A stretch of DNA of 64,000 nt from CALKJU01 sp035326425 (GCA_035326425.1 DAOLFG010000005.1:1-64000); one strand, 5' to 3'; counted from the stretch's first letter, positions 18,367-27,350 are shown. Notes: a model not told the origin generated them from the sequence alone. Program-made: numbers and translations.

Positions 18367-18794
18367 GCGAAGCCGATGGATTCGAGCTCGACACGCGGCT
18401 GGCACAGGGCAGTGTGCCGATCGGCGACTGGCCGTTGTGCCACGTCCGCCTGAAGGACGATCGCCGGTTCGCCTGGCTGCTGCTGATGCCCCGGCGCCCC
18501 CGCATCGTCGAGCTCACCGACCTGGATCCGAGGGACTACCGTACGCTCTGCGACGAGACCCTGCTGGCGACCAGGCTCGTCGTCGAGGTCGCCCGGCCGG
18601 ACAAGACCAACGTCGCCACCATCGGCAACGTCGTGGCGCAGATGCACGTGCACGTCGTCGGCCGGTACCACCACGACCCGCTCTGGCCCGATCCGATCTG
18701 GGGCAGGGGGGAGCCCCAGAGCCACCGGCCGGCGGAACTGGCGGCGATGGCGGAACGTTATCGGGGCGCCGCCGCCGAGCTCTCGACGCGGTGA
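18363..18794 (+). CDS. HIT domain nucleotide hydrolase-like protein
   Basis: Protein of 143 residues of the histidine triad superfamily, which hydrolyse or transfer nucleotidyl groups. The signature region is QMHVHVVGRYHHDPLWP. The first two histidines of the triad are present, while the third canonical position is Val, as in a known proteobacterial HIT subgroup with QLHVHV-type motifs. The ATG overlaps the WYL regulator stop, so the two are translationally coupled. The substrate is unknown. Confidence 0.88.
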   Translation: MSEADGFELDTRLAQGSVPIGDWPLCHVRLKDDRRFAWLLLMPRRPRIVELTDLDPRDYRTLCDETLLATRLVVEVARPDKTNVATIGNVVAQMHVHVVGRYHHDPLWPDPIWGRGEPQSHRPAELAAMAERYRGAAAELSTR

Positions 18795-18834
18795 GGCGGT
18801 GGCTTGTCCGGGAGCCATCGGGGAAGGACAACCC

Positions 18835-19089
18835 ATGAGCCAGCACACTGCCTATCTCGAGCGGATGAGCGAGCGCCTCGCCCAGCTCCAGCGGAACGTC
18901 GACGAGCTGGGGCATGGCCACGACCAGAAGGCCTCCGAGCTTTCCGCCAGCATCGAGGTCCAGCGCCAGAAGCTCAACGAGATGCGCCGCGCCGGCGCGG
19001 AGCTCTCTCCCGAGATGGTGCAGAGCTTCGGCACGGCCATCGACGGGCTGGGTGCCCGGATCGGCCACGAGATGCAGAAGGCCGCCTGA
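18835..19089 (+). CDS. Small coiled-coil hypothetical protein
   Basis: Protein of 84 residues, almost wholly helical, with heptad-like spacing (YLERMSERLAQLQRNVDEL and ASIEVQRQKLNEMRRAG), suggesting a coiled coil. No signal peptide or catalytic motif is seen. The ATG at 18835 has a GGGGAAGGA box a few bases upstream, which supports a real gene. It follows the HIT gene by 40 bp on the same strand. Function is not assigned. Confidence 0.7.
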   Translation: MSQHTAYLERMSERLAQLQRNVDELGHGHDQKASELSASIEVQRQKLNEMRRAGAELSPEMVQSFGTAIDGLGARIGHEMQKAA

Positions 19090-19112
19090 TCCGACCCGCC
19101 TGATCCGACCCG

Positions 19113-19886
19113 TCAGCGCGCCGGCGGCGGCTCCTGGTCGGTGGGAATGCCGGCGAACCAGCGATAGAGCGCCGCCGCGCGATTGACCCAGGCCGCCTTC
19201 GGCGGGCTGAGCAGGTCCGGCGCACTGTCGGCGACGGTGATCAGCGTATAGAAGGTCCACACGTCGCCGGCTTCGCGTTGCATGTGCAGCAACGTCCTCG
19301 CCGCTCCGACGGGCAGCACCTCGATCATGGCCATGGTGCCGCTGGTGACGTTCTGGAGCTCCACCACCAGCAGGTCCGGCGTTCGCTCGCGGACGGTCAG
19401 GCTCTGCACGATCTCGCTCAAGGGATCGTTCTGGTCGGACAGGATGTAGAGCGTCGTTCCCGCGGCGAGCTCGCTCGTCGCGAAGTCCGGACGCGATACC
19501 TCGCCGTTCGAGGCCGTGACGGCCACGGCCTTCTCGAACAGCGGCAGCCAAGCGTCGCGGGTGACGGACCAGAACCGGATCTGCGGCAGCCCCGAAATCC
19601 GGCCGACGCGCTCGACGAGCCCGTCGATCCCGTCGCGCAGGCGCATGCGGCCGGCCGCTGATACCCAGACCGAATCCTCGGTGGCCGGCCAGCCCAGGCA
19701 AGCGGGAGGCTGCCAGCCCGCCGGCAGCTCGCCGCGCTCCCAGACCCGCGTCCGTGGCGGGGCGCCGAGCTCGGCATAGGCCGGCTCGACCGTCCCGGCG
19801 CAGGGCGGACCAGGTCCCTCCGCCAGCGCCGCCCGGCCGACCAGCGACACCGCCAGCACGAGAAAGGCACGCATCAACCACATCTC
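19113..19886 (-). CDS. Secreted hypothetical protein (possibly DUF6675-like)
   Basis: Protein of about 257 residues with a signal peptide (MWLMRAFLVLAVSLVGRAALA), so exported to the periplasm. The mature part has no catalytic motif that I recognise. It contains LYILSDQNDPLSEIVQSLTVRER and ends in WFAGIPTDQEPPPAR. I favour the ATG at 19886. A TTG at 19904 and an ATG at 19877 are alternatives, and none has a strong ribosome site. It diverges from another exported unknown at 19934. Confidence 0.7.
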   Translation of the reverse strand, partial: EMWLMRAFLVLAVSLVGRAALAEGPGPPCAGTVEPAYAELGAPPRTRVWERGELPAGWQPPACLGWPATEDSVWVSAAGRMRLRDGIDGLVERVGRISGLPQIRFWSVTRDAWLPLFEKAVAVTASNGEVSRPDFATSELAAGTTLYILSDQNDPLSEIVQSLTVRERTPDLLVVELQNVTSGTMAMIEVLPVGAARTLLHMQREAGDVWTFYTLITVADSAPDLLSPPKAAWVNRAAALYRWFAGIPTDQEPPPAR

Positions 19887-19933
19887 AACGATTCTGGTCT
19901 GCAATGTGCCGGTGGTCGAGGGAGTGGTTCGTC

Positions 19934-20326
19934 ATGTCGCAGCGTTTCAGTGCGGGCCTCCTGGCGGTGATGCTGGTCGCCGCGGCGCCGCCGGCGATCG
20001 CCGAGGCGCCGAGCTGCAGCGAGGCCAGTCTCGGCACGGTCGCATGCTTCGTGCGCAGGCTCTGTGCCTGCACTCAGGTCCGTGGCGGCACGATGACGGC
20101 GCAGCCCGCCGGCTTCCGCTGGGACTGCGGCGTGCTGCGGCCGTCCTGTGGAGACGGCACGGCCGTGCCGGCGACGATCGACCCCTTTCTCGGGCCGCTG
20201 CCATCGGCGCTGAGCCTCGACCGCAGCCAGACCATCATCAACACCCAGACGGGTACGGGCAGCTCCAATCAGACGGTCACCGGCAACCGCTCGCGAGGCA
20301 CCATCACGTTGCCTGGGCAGCCCTGA
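19934..20326 (+). CDS. Secreted cysteine-containing hypothetical protein
   Basis: Protein of 130 residues with a signal peptide (MSQRFSAGLLAVMLVAAAPPAIAEA). The mature N-terminal half has six cysteines (including CACTQ and RWDCGVLRPSC), suggesting disulfides in the periplasm. The C-terminal third is rich in Thr, Asn, Gly and Ser (TQTGTGSSNQTVTGNRSRG) and is probably disordered. The ATG has a GAGGGA box upstream. The last 23 bp overlap the tail of the opposite-strand O-antigen ligase gene. Function unknown. Confidence 0.72.
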   Translation: MSQRFSAGLLAVMLVAAAPPAIAEAPSCSEASLGTVACFVRRLCACTQVRGGTMTAQPAGFRWDCGVLRPSCGDGTAVPATIDPFLGPLPSALSLDRSQTIINTQTGTGSSNQTVTGNRSRGTITLPGQP

Positions 20327-21551
20327 GCGACGGAAGGGGATCGGACCAGGCCGCTGCCTCGGCCGCGACCCTGGAGCGCACGAGGCTGCGCAGCCGCTCC
20401 TCCTGCATCGCCAGCACCAGCAGCAGGCCGTAGGGCGTGCTGAGCTTGCCGCCGATGATCACGCTCATGATGTCGGCGAGCAGCAGGAAAATCGTCAGAA
20501 TCAGCGTGTGCGACAGCAGGCCGGTCTCGCGCTGGAAGCGCAGTCCGCGCAGCAGCAGGGCCAGGACGAAGCCGGTGATGAGCACCGCCCCGACGATGCC
20601 GCTCTCGAAGGCGACGTGCAGCCACATGTTGTGGGCGTGGCCGGGCGTCCAGCCGTTCCAGAACGTGCTGAAATAGTCCTGGTAGCTGCCGAAGCCGAAG
20701 CCGGTGAGCGGCCGCTTGGCGATCTCGCCGATCGTCGCCTCCCAGACGATGGTCCGGCCGGAGAGGGTCACGTCCTGCTGCTCGCTGCCACGCGACAACA
20801 GCGGCATCAGCACGTCGATGGCGAGGAACAGCCCGCCGCCCACCGCCAGGCCGGCGACCAGCACGTAGATCTTGCGGGCGCCCCGCAGGTGGAAGAACCA
20901 GGCGGCGAACAGGCTGAGGACGAAAAACGCCGTGAACGACCGGGCCTGGGTCGCCAGCACCGTGGCCAGCGCCAGCGCCAGGGCCAGCCCTACCGGCAGC
21001 ATGGCGACCGACGCGTCGACCCGGCGTCGGTTCAGCACCCAGACCGTGGCGCACAGGAAGGCCGAGATGGCGCAGAACGCCATGGTCTGCTCGTGGCGGA
21101 TGATGCCCTTGAAGCGCCAGGCCTCGCCCGGCGACAACGCCCCCGGCCAGCCGGCGGCGAGCGCCGCCCAGCCGGCGAGAATCACCAGGGTGCAGCTGCC
21201 GACATAGATCAGCGCCGTGCGGCTGGGCGGCTCGTCCGACACGGCGAGGCTCGCCAGCAGCACCACCCACAGCATCGTGATGTGGTTCTGACCCTCGGCC
21301 GGCGAGATCGACCATTCCTGCGACAGGGTCAGCCACAGCAGATAGGCGACGAGCCAGACCAGCGACGGGCTCAGCAGCACGCGCCGGTCGACCCGCAGCA
21401 GCAGCGGCACCCGCAGCAGGATGACCAGCGCTGCCAGGCCGAGGACCACGGGCGTCCAGATCCGCCGCTCCTCCTCGCCGACCTTGGGACTGTCGAAGCT
21501 CATGAAGAAGAGCGCCACGACCATGAGCACGACGGTAAGGATGCGCAGCAT
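20304..21551 (-). CDS. O-antigen ligase/polymerase family membrane protein
   Basis: Polytopic inner-membrane protein of 415 residues with about 10-12 hydrophobic segments and the Wzy/WaaL-type domain (about 185-350). The periplasmic loop includes SGRTIVWEATIGEIAKRPLTG and GHAHNMWLHVAFESG, where the His-Asn region is the conserved patch of O-antigen ligases. Members attach or polymerise glycans on lipid carriers. No glycosyltransferase genes surround it, so its role in LPS, exopolysaccharide or protein glycosylation is open. Confidence 0.85.
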   Translation of the reverse strand: MLRILTVVLMVVALFFMSFDSPKVGEEERRIWTPVVLGLAALVILLRVPLLLRVDRRVLLSPSLVWLVAYLLWLTLSQEWSISPAEGQNHITMLWVVLLASLAVSDEPPSRTALIYVGSCTLVILAGWAALAAGWPGALSPGEAWRFKGIIRHEQTMAFCAISAFLCATVWVLNRRRVDASVAMLPVGLALALALATVLATQARSFTAFFVLSLFAAWFFHLRGARKIYVLVAGLAVGGGLFLAIDVLMPLLSRGSEQQDVTLSGRTIVWEATIGEIAKRPLTGFGFGSYQDYFSTFWNGWTPGHAHNMWLHVAFESGIVGAVLITGFVLALLLRGLRFQRETGLLSHTLILTIFLLLADIMSVIIGGKLSTPYGLLLVLAMQEERLRSLVRSRVAAEAAAWSDPLPSLRAAQAT

Positions 21552-21647
21552 CGACGGCCCCGGCGGTGGGAATCGCGAGCGTCGGTTCTAGGCCGGGCAG
21601 CGCATCCGGCTCAATGGGAGCAGACCCGAAGGCGCAATGCGGTACGA

Positions 21648-22340
21648 TCAGGTGCTGCGGGGCCTCAGGTGGCGCAGCAGGCGTCGTTCCAGCAGCACGA
21701 AGCCACCGACGATCGCGAAGGTCAGCGCCATGTAGAAGAGCGCGGCCGTGCCGTAGGCCTCGTAGGGGGTGTAGTAGCGCGAGGCGACCAGGGCGCCGAC
21801 GCCGGTGAGGTCGAGCATGGTGACGGTGCTGGCGACCGCCGAGCCGTGCAGCATGAAGACGCACTCGTTGCCGTAGGCCGGCAGGGCGCGGCGGAATGCG
21901 CTGGGCATGACGATGCGGCGCAGCATCAGGGCGTGCGACATGCCGCATGCCTTGGCCGCCTCGATCTCGCCATGCGGCGTCGCCTGGATGGCGCCGCGCA
22001 GGATCTCGACCGTATAGGCAGCGGTGTTGAGCACGAACGCCAGCAGGGCGCAGAACCAGGCCTTCTGCAGCAGCGGCCAGACGAAGCTCTCCCGCACGGC
22101 CTCGAACTGACCGCTGCCATAGTAGATCAGGAGCAGCTGCACGAAGAGCGGCGTGCCGCGGAACACGTAGGAGAACGCCCAGACAGGCGTGCTGATCAGC
22201 GGGTTGGCGGAGGCGCGGGCGATCGACAGCGGCACCGAGATGACGAGCCCGATCGACAGGGCCGCCGCCGTCAGCCAGACGGTCGTGAACAAGCCCTGGA
22301 AGTAGAGCGGCAGTGATTCGATGATGACGTCGAAGCTCAT
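21648..22340 (-). CDS. Polar amino acid ABC transporter permease (HisM-like)
   Basis: Inner-membrane permease of 230 residues with about five hydrophobic segments. The EAA loop (EIEAAKACGMSHALMLRRIVMP, abbreviated as EAAKACGMS) contacts the ATPase. The N-terminus MSFDVIIESLPLYFQGLFTTV and the segment YVFRGTPLFVQLLLIYYG are typical of HisM/ArtM-type permeases. It follows the second permease by 4 bp and closes a six-gene operon (ATPase, three binding proteins, two permeases). The likely substrates are basic amino acids or opines. Confidence 0.93.
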   Translation of the reverse strand: MSFDVIIESLPLYFQGLFTTVWLTAAALSIGLVISVPLSIARASANPLISTPVWAFSYVFRGTPLFVQLLLIYYGSGQFEAVRESFVWPLLQKAWFCALLAFVLNTAAYTVEILRGAIQATPHGEIEAAKACGMSHALMLRRIVMPSAFRRALPAYGNECVFMLHGSAVASTVTMLDLTGVGALVASRYYTPYEAYGTAALFYMALTFAIVGGFVLLERRLLRHLRPRST

Positions 22341-22344
22341 GGCG

Positions 22345-23031
22345 CTACCTCACCATGCCCAGGCTGTAGCGCTTCTCGGCGGCACGCATGATCAAGATCG
22401 AGACGGTGGTGAGCGCCAGATAGATCAGGGCCACCGTCAGGATGAAGGTGAACGGCTCGTGGGTCGATCCGCCGGCCAGACGGGCGCGGCGCACCATGTC
22501 CTCGAGGCCGACGATCGACAGCAGCGCCGTGGTCTTCAGCAGCACCAGCCAGTTGTTGCCGAAGCCCGGCAGGGCGTGGCGCACCATCTGCGGGAACAGG
22601 ATGCGCCCGAATACCTGTCCGCCCGACATGCCGTAGGCGCGGCCGGCCTCGAGCTGCCCCTTGGGCACCGCCAGTATGGCGCCGCGGAACGTCTCCGCCA
22701 TGTAGGCGCCGTAGATGAAGCCGATGGATATCACGCCGGCGATGAAGGGGTTGACGTCGACATACTCCTCGGAGCCCAGGGCGAACATGACCTGGTTCAC
22801 CAGCATCTGGCCGCCGAAGAAGATCATCATCATCATCAACAGGTCGGGCACGCCGCGGATGATGGTCGTATAGAGGTTGGCGATGCCGCGCAGCCATGCC
22901 CGCGGCGAAAGCTTCGCCAGGGCCGCCAGGATGCCGAGCAGGACGGCCACCGCGAGAGCCGAGAGGCCGCAGGCGACGTTGAGCCAGACGCCGCCCATGA
23001 TCGTGGCGCCATAGCCATGCAGGTCGAGCAC
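22345..23031 (-). CDS. Polar amino acid ABC transporter permease (HisQ-like)
   Basis: Partner permease of 228 residues, with about five membrane spans. Its EAA-type loop is in LEAGRAYGMSGGQVFGRILF, and the segment TTIIRGVPDLLMMMMIFFGGQ corresponds to the RGxP motif of HisQ-like proteins. It forms a heterodimeric channel with the HisM-like protein encoded 4 bp downstream. It follows the last of three binding-protein genes. Confidence 0.93.
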   Translation of the reverse strand: MLDLHGYGATIMGGVWLNVACGLSALAVAVLLGILAALAKLSPRAWLRGIANLYTTIIRGVPDLLMMMMIFFGGQMLVNQVMFALGSEEYVDVNPFIAGVISIGFIYGAYMAETFRGAILAVPKGQLEAGRAYGMSGGQVFGRILFPQMVRHALPGFGNNWLVLLKTTALLSIVGLEDMVRRARLAGGSTHEPFTFILTVALIYLALTTVSILIMRAAEKRYSLGMVR

Positions 23032-23092
23032 GGGACCCCCGCCGTCACTGGCGCGCCGCCGGCCGCGCGGGCCGGCGGCGCGCCGGCCTCAG

Positions 23093-23872
23093 TCAGCTGC
23101 CGTAGACGTTGAAATCGAAGTACTTCTTGGCGATGGCGTCGTAGGTGCCGTTGGCCCTGATGGCGGCGATCGCCTTGTTGAGCTGCTCGGTCAGATCCTT
23201 GTCCTGCTTGCGCACCGCGATTCCGGCACCCGGGCCGAACCATTTGGGATCGGTGAAGTCGGGCCCGACGAACTCGAAGTCCTTGCCGGCGTCGGTCTTG
23301 AGGAAGCCTTCGCTCAGCGCCGCGGAGTCGGCGAGCAGCAGATCGACGCGGCCGGCGACCATGTCGAGATTGGCCTCATCCTGCGTGCCGTAGCGGACGA
23401 TCTCGGCGGTCTCGCCCCAATTGTCGGTAGCGAACTTGTCGTGGATGGTCTCGCGCTGCACCCCGATCTTCTTGTCCTTCAACGTCTCGGGCGAGAAGGC
23501 GAAGCCGCTGCCCTTCTTGCTGACGAGGCGGGCTGGCGTCTGTTGGTACTTGTCGGTGAAGTCGACGCGCTGCTTGCGCTCCTCGGTGATCGACATCGAG
23601 GCGATGACGGCATCGAACTTGCGCGCCAGCAGAGCCGGGATCATGCCGTCCCAATCCTGCTTCACGATCGTGCACTCGGCTTTCATCTCGTCGCACAGCG
23701 CCTTGGCGATGTCGACGTCGAAGCCGGCGACCTCGCCATCCGGCTGGACGAAATTGAAGGGCGCGTAGGCGCCCTCCGTCGCGAACCGGATCTTGGTCCA
23801 TTCCTTGGCCGATGCCATGGCCGGACCGAACGAGACCAGCGCCGCGAAGGCGACGCCCAGTAGCTTCTTCAT
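23093..23872 (-). CDS. Amino acid ABC transporter substrate-binding protein (third of three)
   Basis: Periplasmic binding protein of 259 residues in the lysine/arginine/ornithine-histidine (LAO) family. It has a signal peptide (MKKLLGVAFAALVSFGPAMASA). The mature part shows the family pattern FATEGAYAPFNF, GFDVDIAKALC, DWDGMIPALLARKFDAVIASMSIT and ERKQRVDFTDKY. It lies just before the permease genes and is probably the ancestral partner of this transporter. Two paralogues with the same motifs precede it. Confidence 0.93.
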   Translation of the reverse strand: MKKLLGVAFAALVSFGPAMASAKEWTKIRFATEGAYAPFNFVQPDGEVAGFDVDIAKALCDEMKAECTIVKQDWDGMIPALLARKFDAVIASMSITEERKQRVDFTDKYQQTPARLVSKKGSGFAFSPETLKDKKIGVQRETIHDKFATDNWGETAEIVRYGTQDEANLDMVAGRVDLLLADSAALSEGFLKTDAGKDFEFVGPDFTDPKWFGPGAGIAVRKQDKDLTEQLNKAIAAIRANGTYDAIAKKYFDFNVYGS

Positions 23873-23946
23873 GATGCCGATCCCTGCTGCGGGCCGAAGT
23901 CGGGGTGATCGTTCCCCACGTCGACCCTCAGGTCAAGGTGCCGGCC

Positions 23947-24747
23947 TCAGCTGCCGTAGATATCGAAGCCGAAATATTGCTGCGACAGCCGCTCGTAGGT
24001 GCCGTCGGAACGGATCTCGTCGAGCGCCCGGTTGAGCTTCCAGCGGAGGCCCTGGTCCTCCTTGCGGATGGCGATGCCGATGCCTTCGCCGAACCAGCGC
24101 GCATCGTTGTAGGCCGGCCCGACGAACTCGTAGCCCCGCCCCTCCCTGTTGCGCAGGAAACCCGCCGAAAGCGACAGGGCGTCGCCGAGGTAGAGGTCGA
24201 TCTCGCCCTTGGCCAGCGCCTTCACGCCCTCGGCCTGGGTCCGATAGGTCCTCACCGGGTTGCCGCCGTTGAAGCGCACGTCGACGAAGCGCTCCTGGAC
24301 CGTGCCGCGCTGCACGCCCAGCCGCTTGCCGCGCAGCCAGGCGTCCCAGTCCTGGATGTCCTGGCCGGCGCGTCCGACGAAACGGGCCGGGGTGTGGTAG
24401 TAGCGATTGGTGAAGTCGAACTTCTGCTTGCGCTCGATGGTGATCGACATCGAGGCCACCACGGCGTCGACCTGGTTGCCGAGCAAAGCGGGCTGCATCT
24501 GGTCCCAGTCGCGCTGGACGAGCTGGCAGTCCGCCTTCATCCGCGAGCACAGCGCCTTGGCGATGTCGACGTCGAAGCCCTTGAAGCCCTTGCCGTCGCG
24601 CTCGCTGAACGGCGGATAGTAGCCCTCGATGGCGATGCGGACCTTGTCCCAGGCCGGCATCTGCTCCTGCGCCATGGCGGTCGCCGCACCGGCGCACGCC
24701 CATGTGCCCACCATCCCGATCAGCGACCTGCGGTTGAACTTCGACAT
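23947..24747 (-). CDS. Amino acid ABC transporter substrate-binding protein (second of three)
   Basis: LAO-family binding protein of 266 residues. Its export signal has a twin-arginine-like start (NRRSLIG, then a hydrophobic stretch and cleavage near AMAQ), unlike its two neighbours. The core motifs are IAIEGYYPPFSE, GFDVDIAKALC, DWDQMQPALLGNQVDAVVASMSIT and ERKQKFDFTNRYYH. It sits between the other two paralogues in the operon and probably has a different ligand preference for the shared permeases. Confidence 0.92.
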   Translation of the reverse strand: MSKFNRRSLIGMVGTWACAGAATAMAQEQMPAWDKVRIAIEGYYPPFSERDGKGFKGFDVDIAKALCSRMKADCQLVQRDWDQMQPALLGNQVDAVVASMSITIERKQKFDFTNRYYHTPARFVGRAGQDIQDWDAWLRGKRLGVQRGTVQERFVDVRFNGGNPVRTYRTQAEGVKALAKGEIDLYLGDALSLSAGFLRNREGRGYEFVGPAYNDARWFGEGIGIAIRKEDQGLRWKLNRALDEIRSDGTYERLSQQYFGFDIYGS

Positions 24748-24809
24748 CTGCCCCCGCTTTCGAGCCGCAACAGCCCATCAACCATACGTAACAGCACTCT
24801 CGACGCCAC

Positions 24810-25571
24810 TCAACCGTCAATGTTAAATGTGAAGTAGCGGGCGACTAGCGCCTTGTAGGTGCCGTCGGCGCGGAGCGCGTGCAGCGCCTCGTCGAGCGAG
24901 CGCTTGAGCTCGGCATCCTGCTTGCGCACCGCGATGCCGATGCCCTCGCCGAAGAAGGCCGGGTCGGTCAGCGCCGGTCCGGTGAAGTCGAAGCCCTTGC
25001 CGTCGGGCTTGTCGACGAAGCTGCTCGCCAGGGCCAGCCCGTCGCCCAGCACCGCGTCGACCTGGCCGCTCTCCAGGGCCTTGGTGGCCTGCGGCAGGGT
25101 CTTGAACCGCTGGATCTGCGCCACCTGGCTCCACATCCGGGTCATGTAGCGATCGTGCACCGTGTTCTGCTGGACGGCGATCCGCTTGCCGCTGAGGTCG
25201 GCGGGGTCGAGCTTCAGGCTCATGCCCTGCTTGCCGACGAAGCGGGCCGCGGCGTGATAGTACTTGTCGGTGAAGGCGAATCGCTGCTTGCGCTCGGCGG
25301 TGATCGACATCGAGGCGACGATCGCGTCGACCTCCTTGTTCAGCAGCGCATCCTGGATGCTGTCCCAGTCGCGCTGCACCAGCGTGCACTTCGCCTTGAG
25401 CCGGGAGCACAAGGCATTGGCGATGTCGACGTCGAAGCCCTTGAAGCCGCCCTTGACCTTCTCGCTGAAGGGCGGATAGGCGCCCTCGATGGCCATCCGC
25501 AGCTTCAGCGGCTCTGCCGCCTGGACCGAGCCGATGGCCAAGCCGAGGAGGACGAAGACGACACGCAGCAT
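24810..25571 (-). CDS. Amino acid ABC transporter substrate-binding protein (first of three)
   Basis: LAO-family binding protein of 253 residues with a classical signal peptide (MLRVVFVLLGLAIGSVQAA). The motifs MAIEGAYPPFSE, GFDVDIANALC, DWDSIQDALLNKEVDAIVASMSIT and ERKQRFAFTDKYYH mark the family. It follows the ATPase gene by 67 bp. The C-terminus is FNIDG rather than the YGS ending of the two later paralogues. Confidence 0.92.
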   Translation of the reverse strand: MLRVVFVLLGLAIGSVQAAEPLKLRMAIEGAYPPFSEKVKGGFKGFDVDIANALCSRLKAKCTLVQRDWDSIQDALLNKEVDAIVASMSITAERKQRFAFTDKYYHAAARFVGKQGMSLKLDPADLSGKRIAVQQNTVHDRYMTRMWSQVAQIQRFKTLPQATKALESGQVDAVLGDGLALASSFVDKPDGKGFDFTGPALTDPAFFGEGIGIAVRKQDAELKRSLDEALHALRADGTYKALVARYFTFNIDG

Positions 25572-25638
25572 CGCAAGCTCCCGCCGACGTCGAGATTGGG
25601 CCTCGCGGGCAGGTCTATGTCCACGAGCCGTCCCGAAA

Positions 25639-26418
25639 TCAATGGCGAATCACGCCCGAGAGGAACTGGCGGAACGCTTCGGTGCGCGGCTGTGTGAACA
25701 TGTCCCGGGGGGGGCCCTGCTCCTCGACCCGGCCGAGCCTCAGGAAGATGACCTCGCTCGACACCTCGCGGGCGAAGCCCATCTCGTGGGTGACCACGAT
25801 CATGGTGCGGCCTTCCTCGGCCAGGGCACGCATGACTCGGAGGACCTCGCCCACGAGCTCGGGGTCGAGGGCGGAGGTCGGCTCGTCGAACAGCAGCACC
25901 TCGGGCTCCATCGCCAAGCCGCGGGCGATGGCGACGCGCTGCTGCTGGCCGCCCGAAAGATGGATCGGATAGTAGTCCTTCCTGGCGAGCAGGCCCACCT
26001 TGTCGAGCAGCATCTCGGCCTTCTCGACGGCCTCCGCGCGCGGCACCTTCAGCACGTGGACCGGCGCCTCGATGACGTTCTCGAGCACGGTCATGTGCGC
26101 CCACAGATTGAACTGCTGGAACACCATCGCCAGCTTCGAGCGCAGGCGCTGGAGCTGCCTCGGGTCCTCGGGATGCATCAGGCCGTCGCGGCCGGCTTTC
26201 AGCCGCAGCTCCTCGCCGCGGAGCAGGATGCGTCCCTGGTTGGGTGTCTCGAGCAGGTTGATGCAGCGCAGGAACGTGCTCTTGCCCGAGCCCGACGCAC
26301 CCAGCATGGCGATCACGTCGCCCTGCCGGGCGGTCAGCGACACGCCCTTGAGGACCTCATGCTCGCCGAACCGCTTGTGGATATCGAGCGCCTCGAGGGC
26401 CACCGGCCTGTCCGCCAT
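25639..26418 (-). CDS. Polar amino acid ABC transporter ATP-binding protein (HisP-like)
   Basis: ATPase of 259 residues for the importer. It has Walker A GASGSGKST, Q-loop FQQFNLWAHM, signature LSGGQQQR, Walker B plus catalytic Glu LLFDEPTSALD, and switch His in VTHEMGFA. The spacing with an inserted RxxLR region and the PELVGEVL motif is that of HisP/OccP-type proteins. The ATG at 26418 has a strong AAGGAG box. The frame is open further upstream, but that part lacks family similarity. First gene of the operon. Confidence 0.94.
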   Translation of the reverse strand: MADRPVALEALDIHKRFGEHEVLKGVSLTARQGDVIAMLGASGSGKSTFLRCINLLETPNQGRILLRGEELRLKAGRDGLMHPEDPRQLQRLRSKLAMVFQQFNLWAHMTVLENVIEAPVHVLKVPRAEAVEKAEMLLDKVGLLARKDYYPIHLSGGQQQRVAIARGLAMEPEVLLFDEPTSALDPELVGEVLRVMRALAEEGRTMIVVTHEMGFAREVSSEVIFLRLGRVEEQGPPRDMFTQPRTEAFRQFLSGVIRH

Positions 26419-26596
26419 CCGTGTCTCCTTCTCTGCGGCGCCGACACCCACGAGCCCCGAGCGCCGGCCCGCTGTCAAGGCCGCACTCGCACCCGATTCC
26501 GCTAGCGACTTATCATGACGCGACGACGACGCTAAGAGACCGCCGCGGCCGCGCCCATCCTGCGGGTGCCCGGCCCCGTTCAAAGAGGACATCTTC

Positions 26597-27313
26597 ATGT
26601 CAAAAGCGCTCGGAGCCGAGTTCTTCGGCACGTTCTGGCTGGTGCTGGGCGGATGCGGCAGCGCCGTGCTCGCCGCGGCCTTTCCCGAGGTGGGCATCGG
26701 CCTCCTCGGCGTGGCCCTCGCCTTCGGCCTGACCGTGCTGACCATGGCCTATGCCGTGGGCCACATCTCGGGCTGCCACCTCAACCCGGCCGTCACCGTG
26801 GGCCTGGTCGTCGGCGGCCGCTTCGAGGCCGGCAAGGCCGTGCCCTACATCGTGGCCCAGGTGGCCGGCGGCATCGCCGGTGCGGTGATCCTCTACCTGA
26901 TCGCCAGCGGCAAGCCGGACTTCGTGCTGGGCGGCTTCGCCGCCAACGGCTACGGCGACCTGTCGCCCGGCAAGTACGGCGTCTTCTCCGCCTTCGTCTG
27001 CGAGGTGGTGATGACCTTCTTCTTCCTGATCGTCATCCTGGGCGCCACCCACGGTAAGGCGCCGGTCGGCTTCGCCGGCATCGCCATCGGCCTGGCGCTG
27101 ACCCTGATCCACCTGATCAGCATCCCCGTCACCAACACCTCGGTGAACCCGGCGCGCAGCATCAGCCAGGCGATCTTCGCCGGCGGCCCCTATATCGCGC
27201 AGCTCTGGCTGTTCATCATCGCACCGGTGATCGGCGCAGCACTCGGCGGCATCGTCTACAAGTGGCTGGGCGAGCCCAACGAGCCCCCGATCGAGGGCAC
27301 GCGCAGGAAGTGA
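26597..27313 (+). CDS. aqpZ: Aquaporin Z
   Basis: Water channel of 238 residues with six membrane spans and two half-helices carrying the NPA motifs at residues 63-65 (HLNPAVT) and 184-186 (SVNPARS). The arginine of the selectivity filter follows the second NPA (R187). A His in the fifth span (LTLIHLIS) and the small residues of the filter point to a water-selective aquaporin rather than a glycerol facilitator. The ATG has an AGAGGA box. It converges on the potassium transporter Kup; both are linked to osmotic balance. Confidence 0.95.
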   Translation: MSKALGAEFFGTFWLVLGGCGSAVLAAAFPEVGIGLLGVALAFGLTVLTMAYAVGHISGCHLNPAVTVGLVVGGRFEAGKAVPYIVAQVAGGIAGAVILYLIASGKPDFVLGGFAANGYGDLSPGKYGVFSAFVCEVVMTFFFLIVILGATHGKAPVGFAGIAIGLALTLIHLISIPVTNTSVNPARSISQAIFAGGPYIAQLWLFIIAPVIGAALGGIVYKWLGEPNEPPIEGTRRK

Positions 27314-27350
27314 TCCTCGGCGCGGGTTCCCGGCAGCCCGGGGGCCGGCG

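Noticed and set aside
26473..26478. TTGACA on the minus strand upstream of the amino acid transporter operon as its promoter
   Set aside because: No acceptable -10 hexamer lies 16-18 bp downstream, so it was not listed as a promoter.
27314..27350. GC-rich inverted repeat between aqpZ and kup as a bidirectional terminator
   Set aside because: The arms are short and no T-run follows on either strand.
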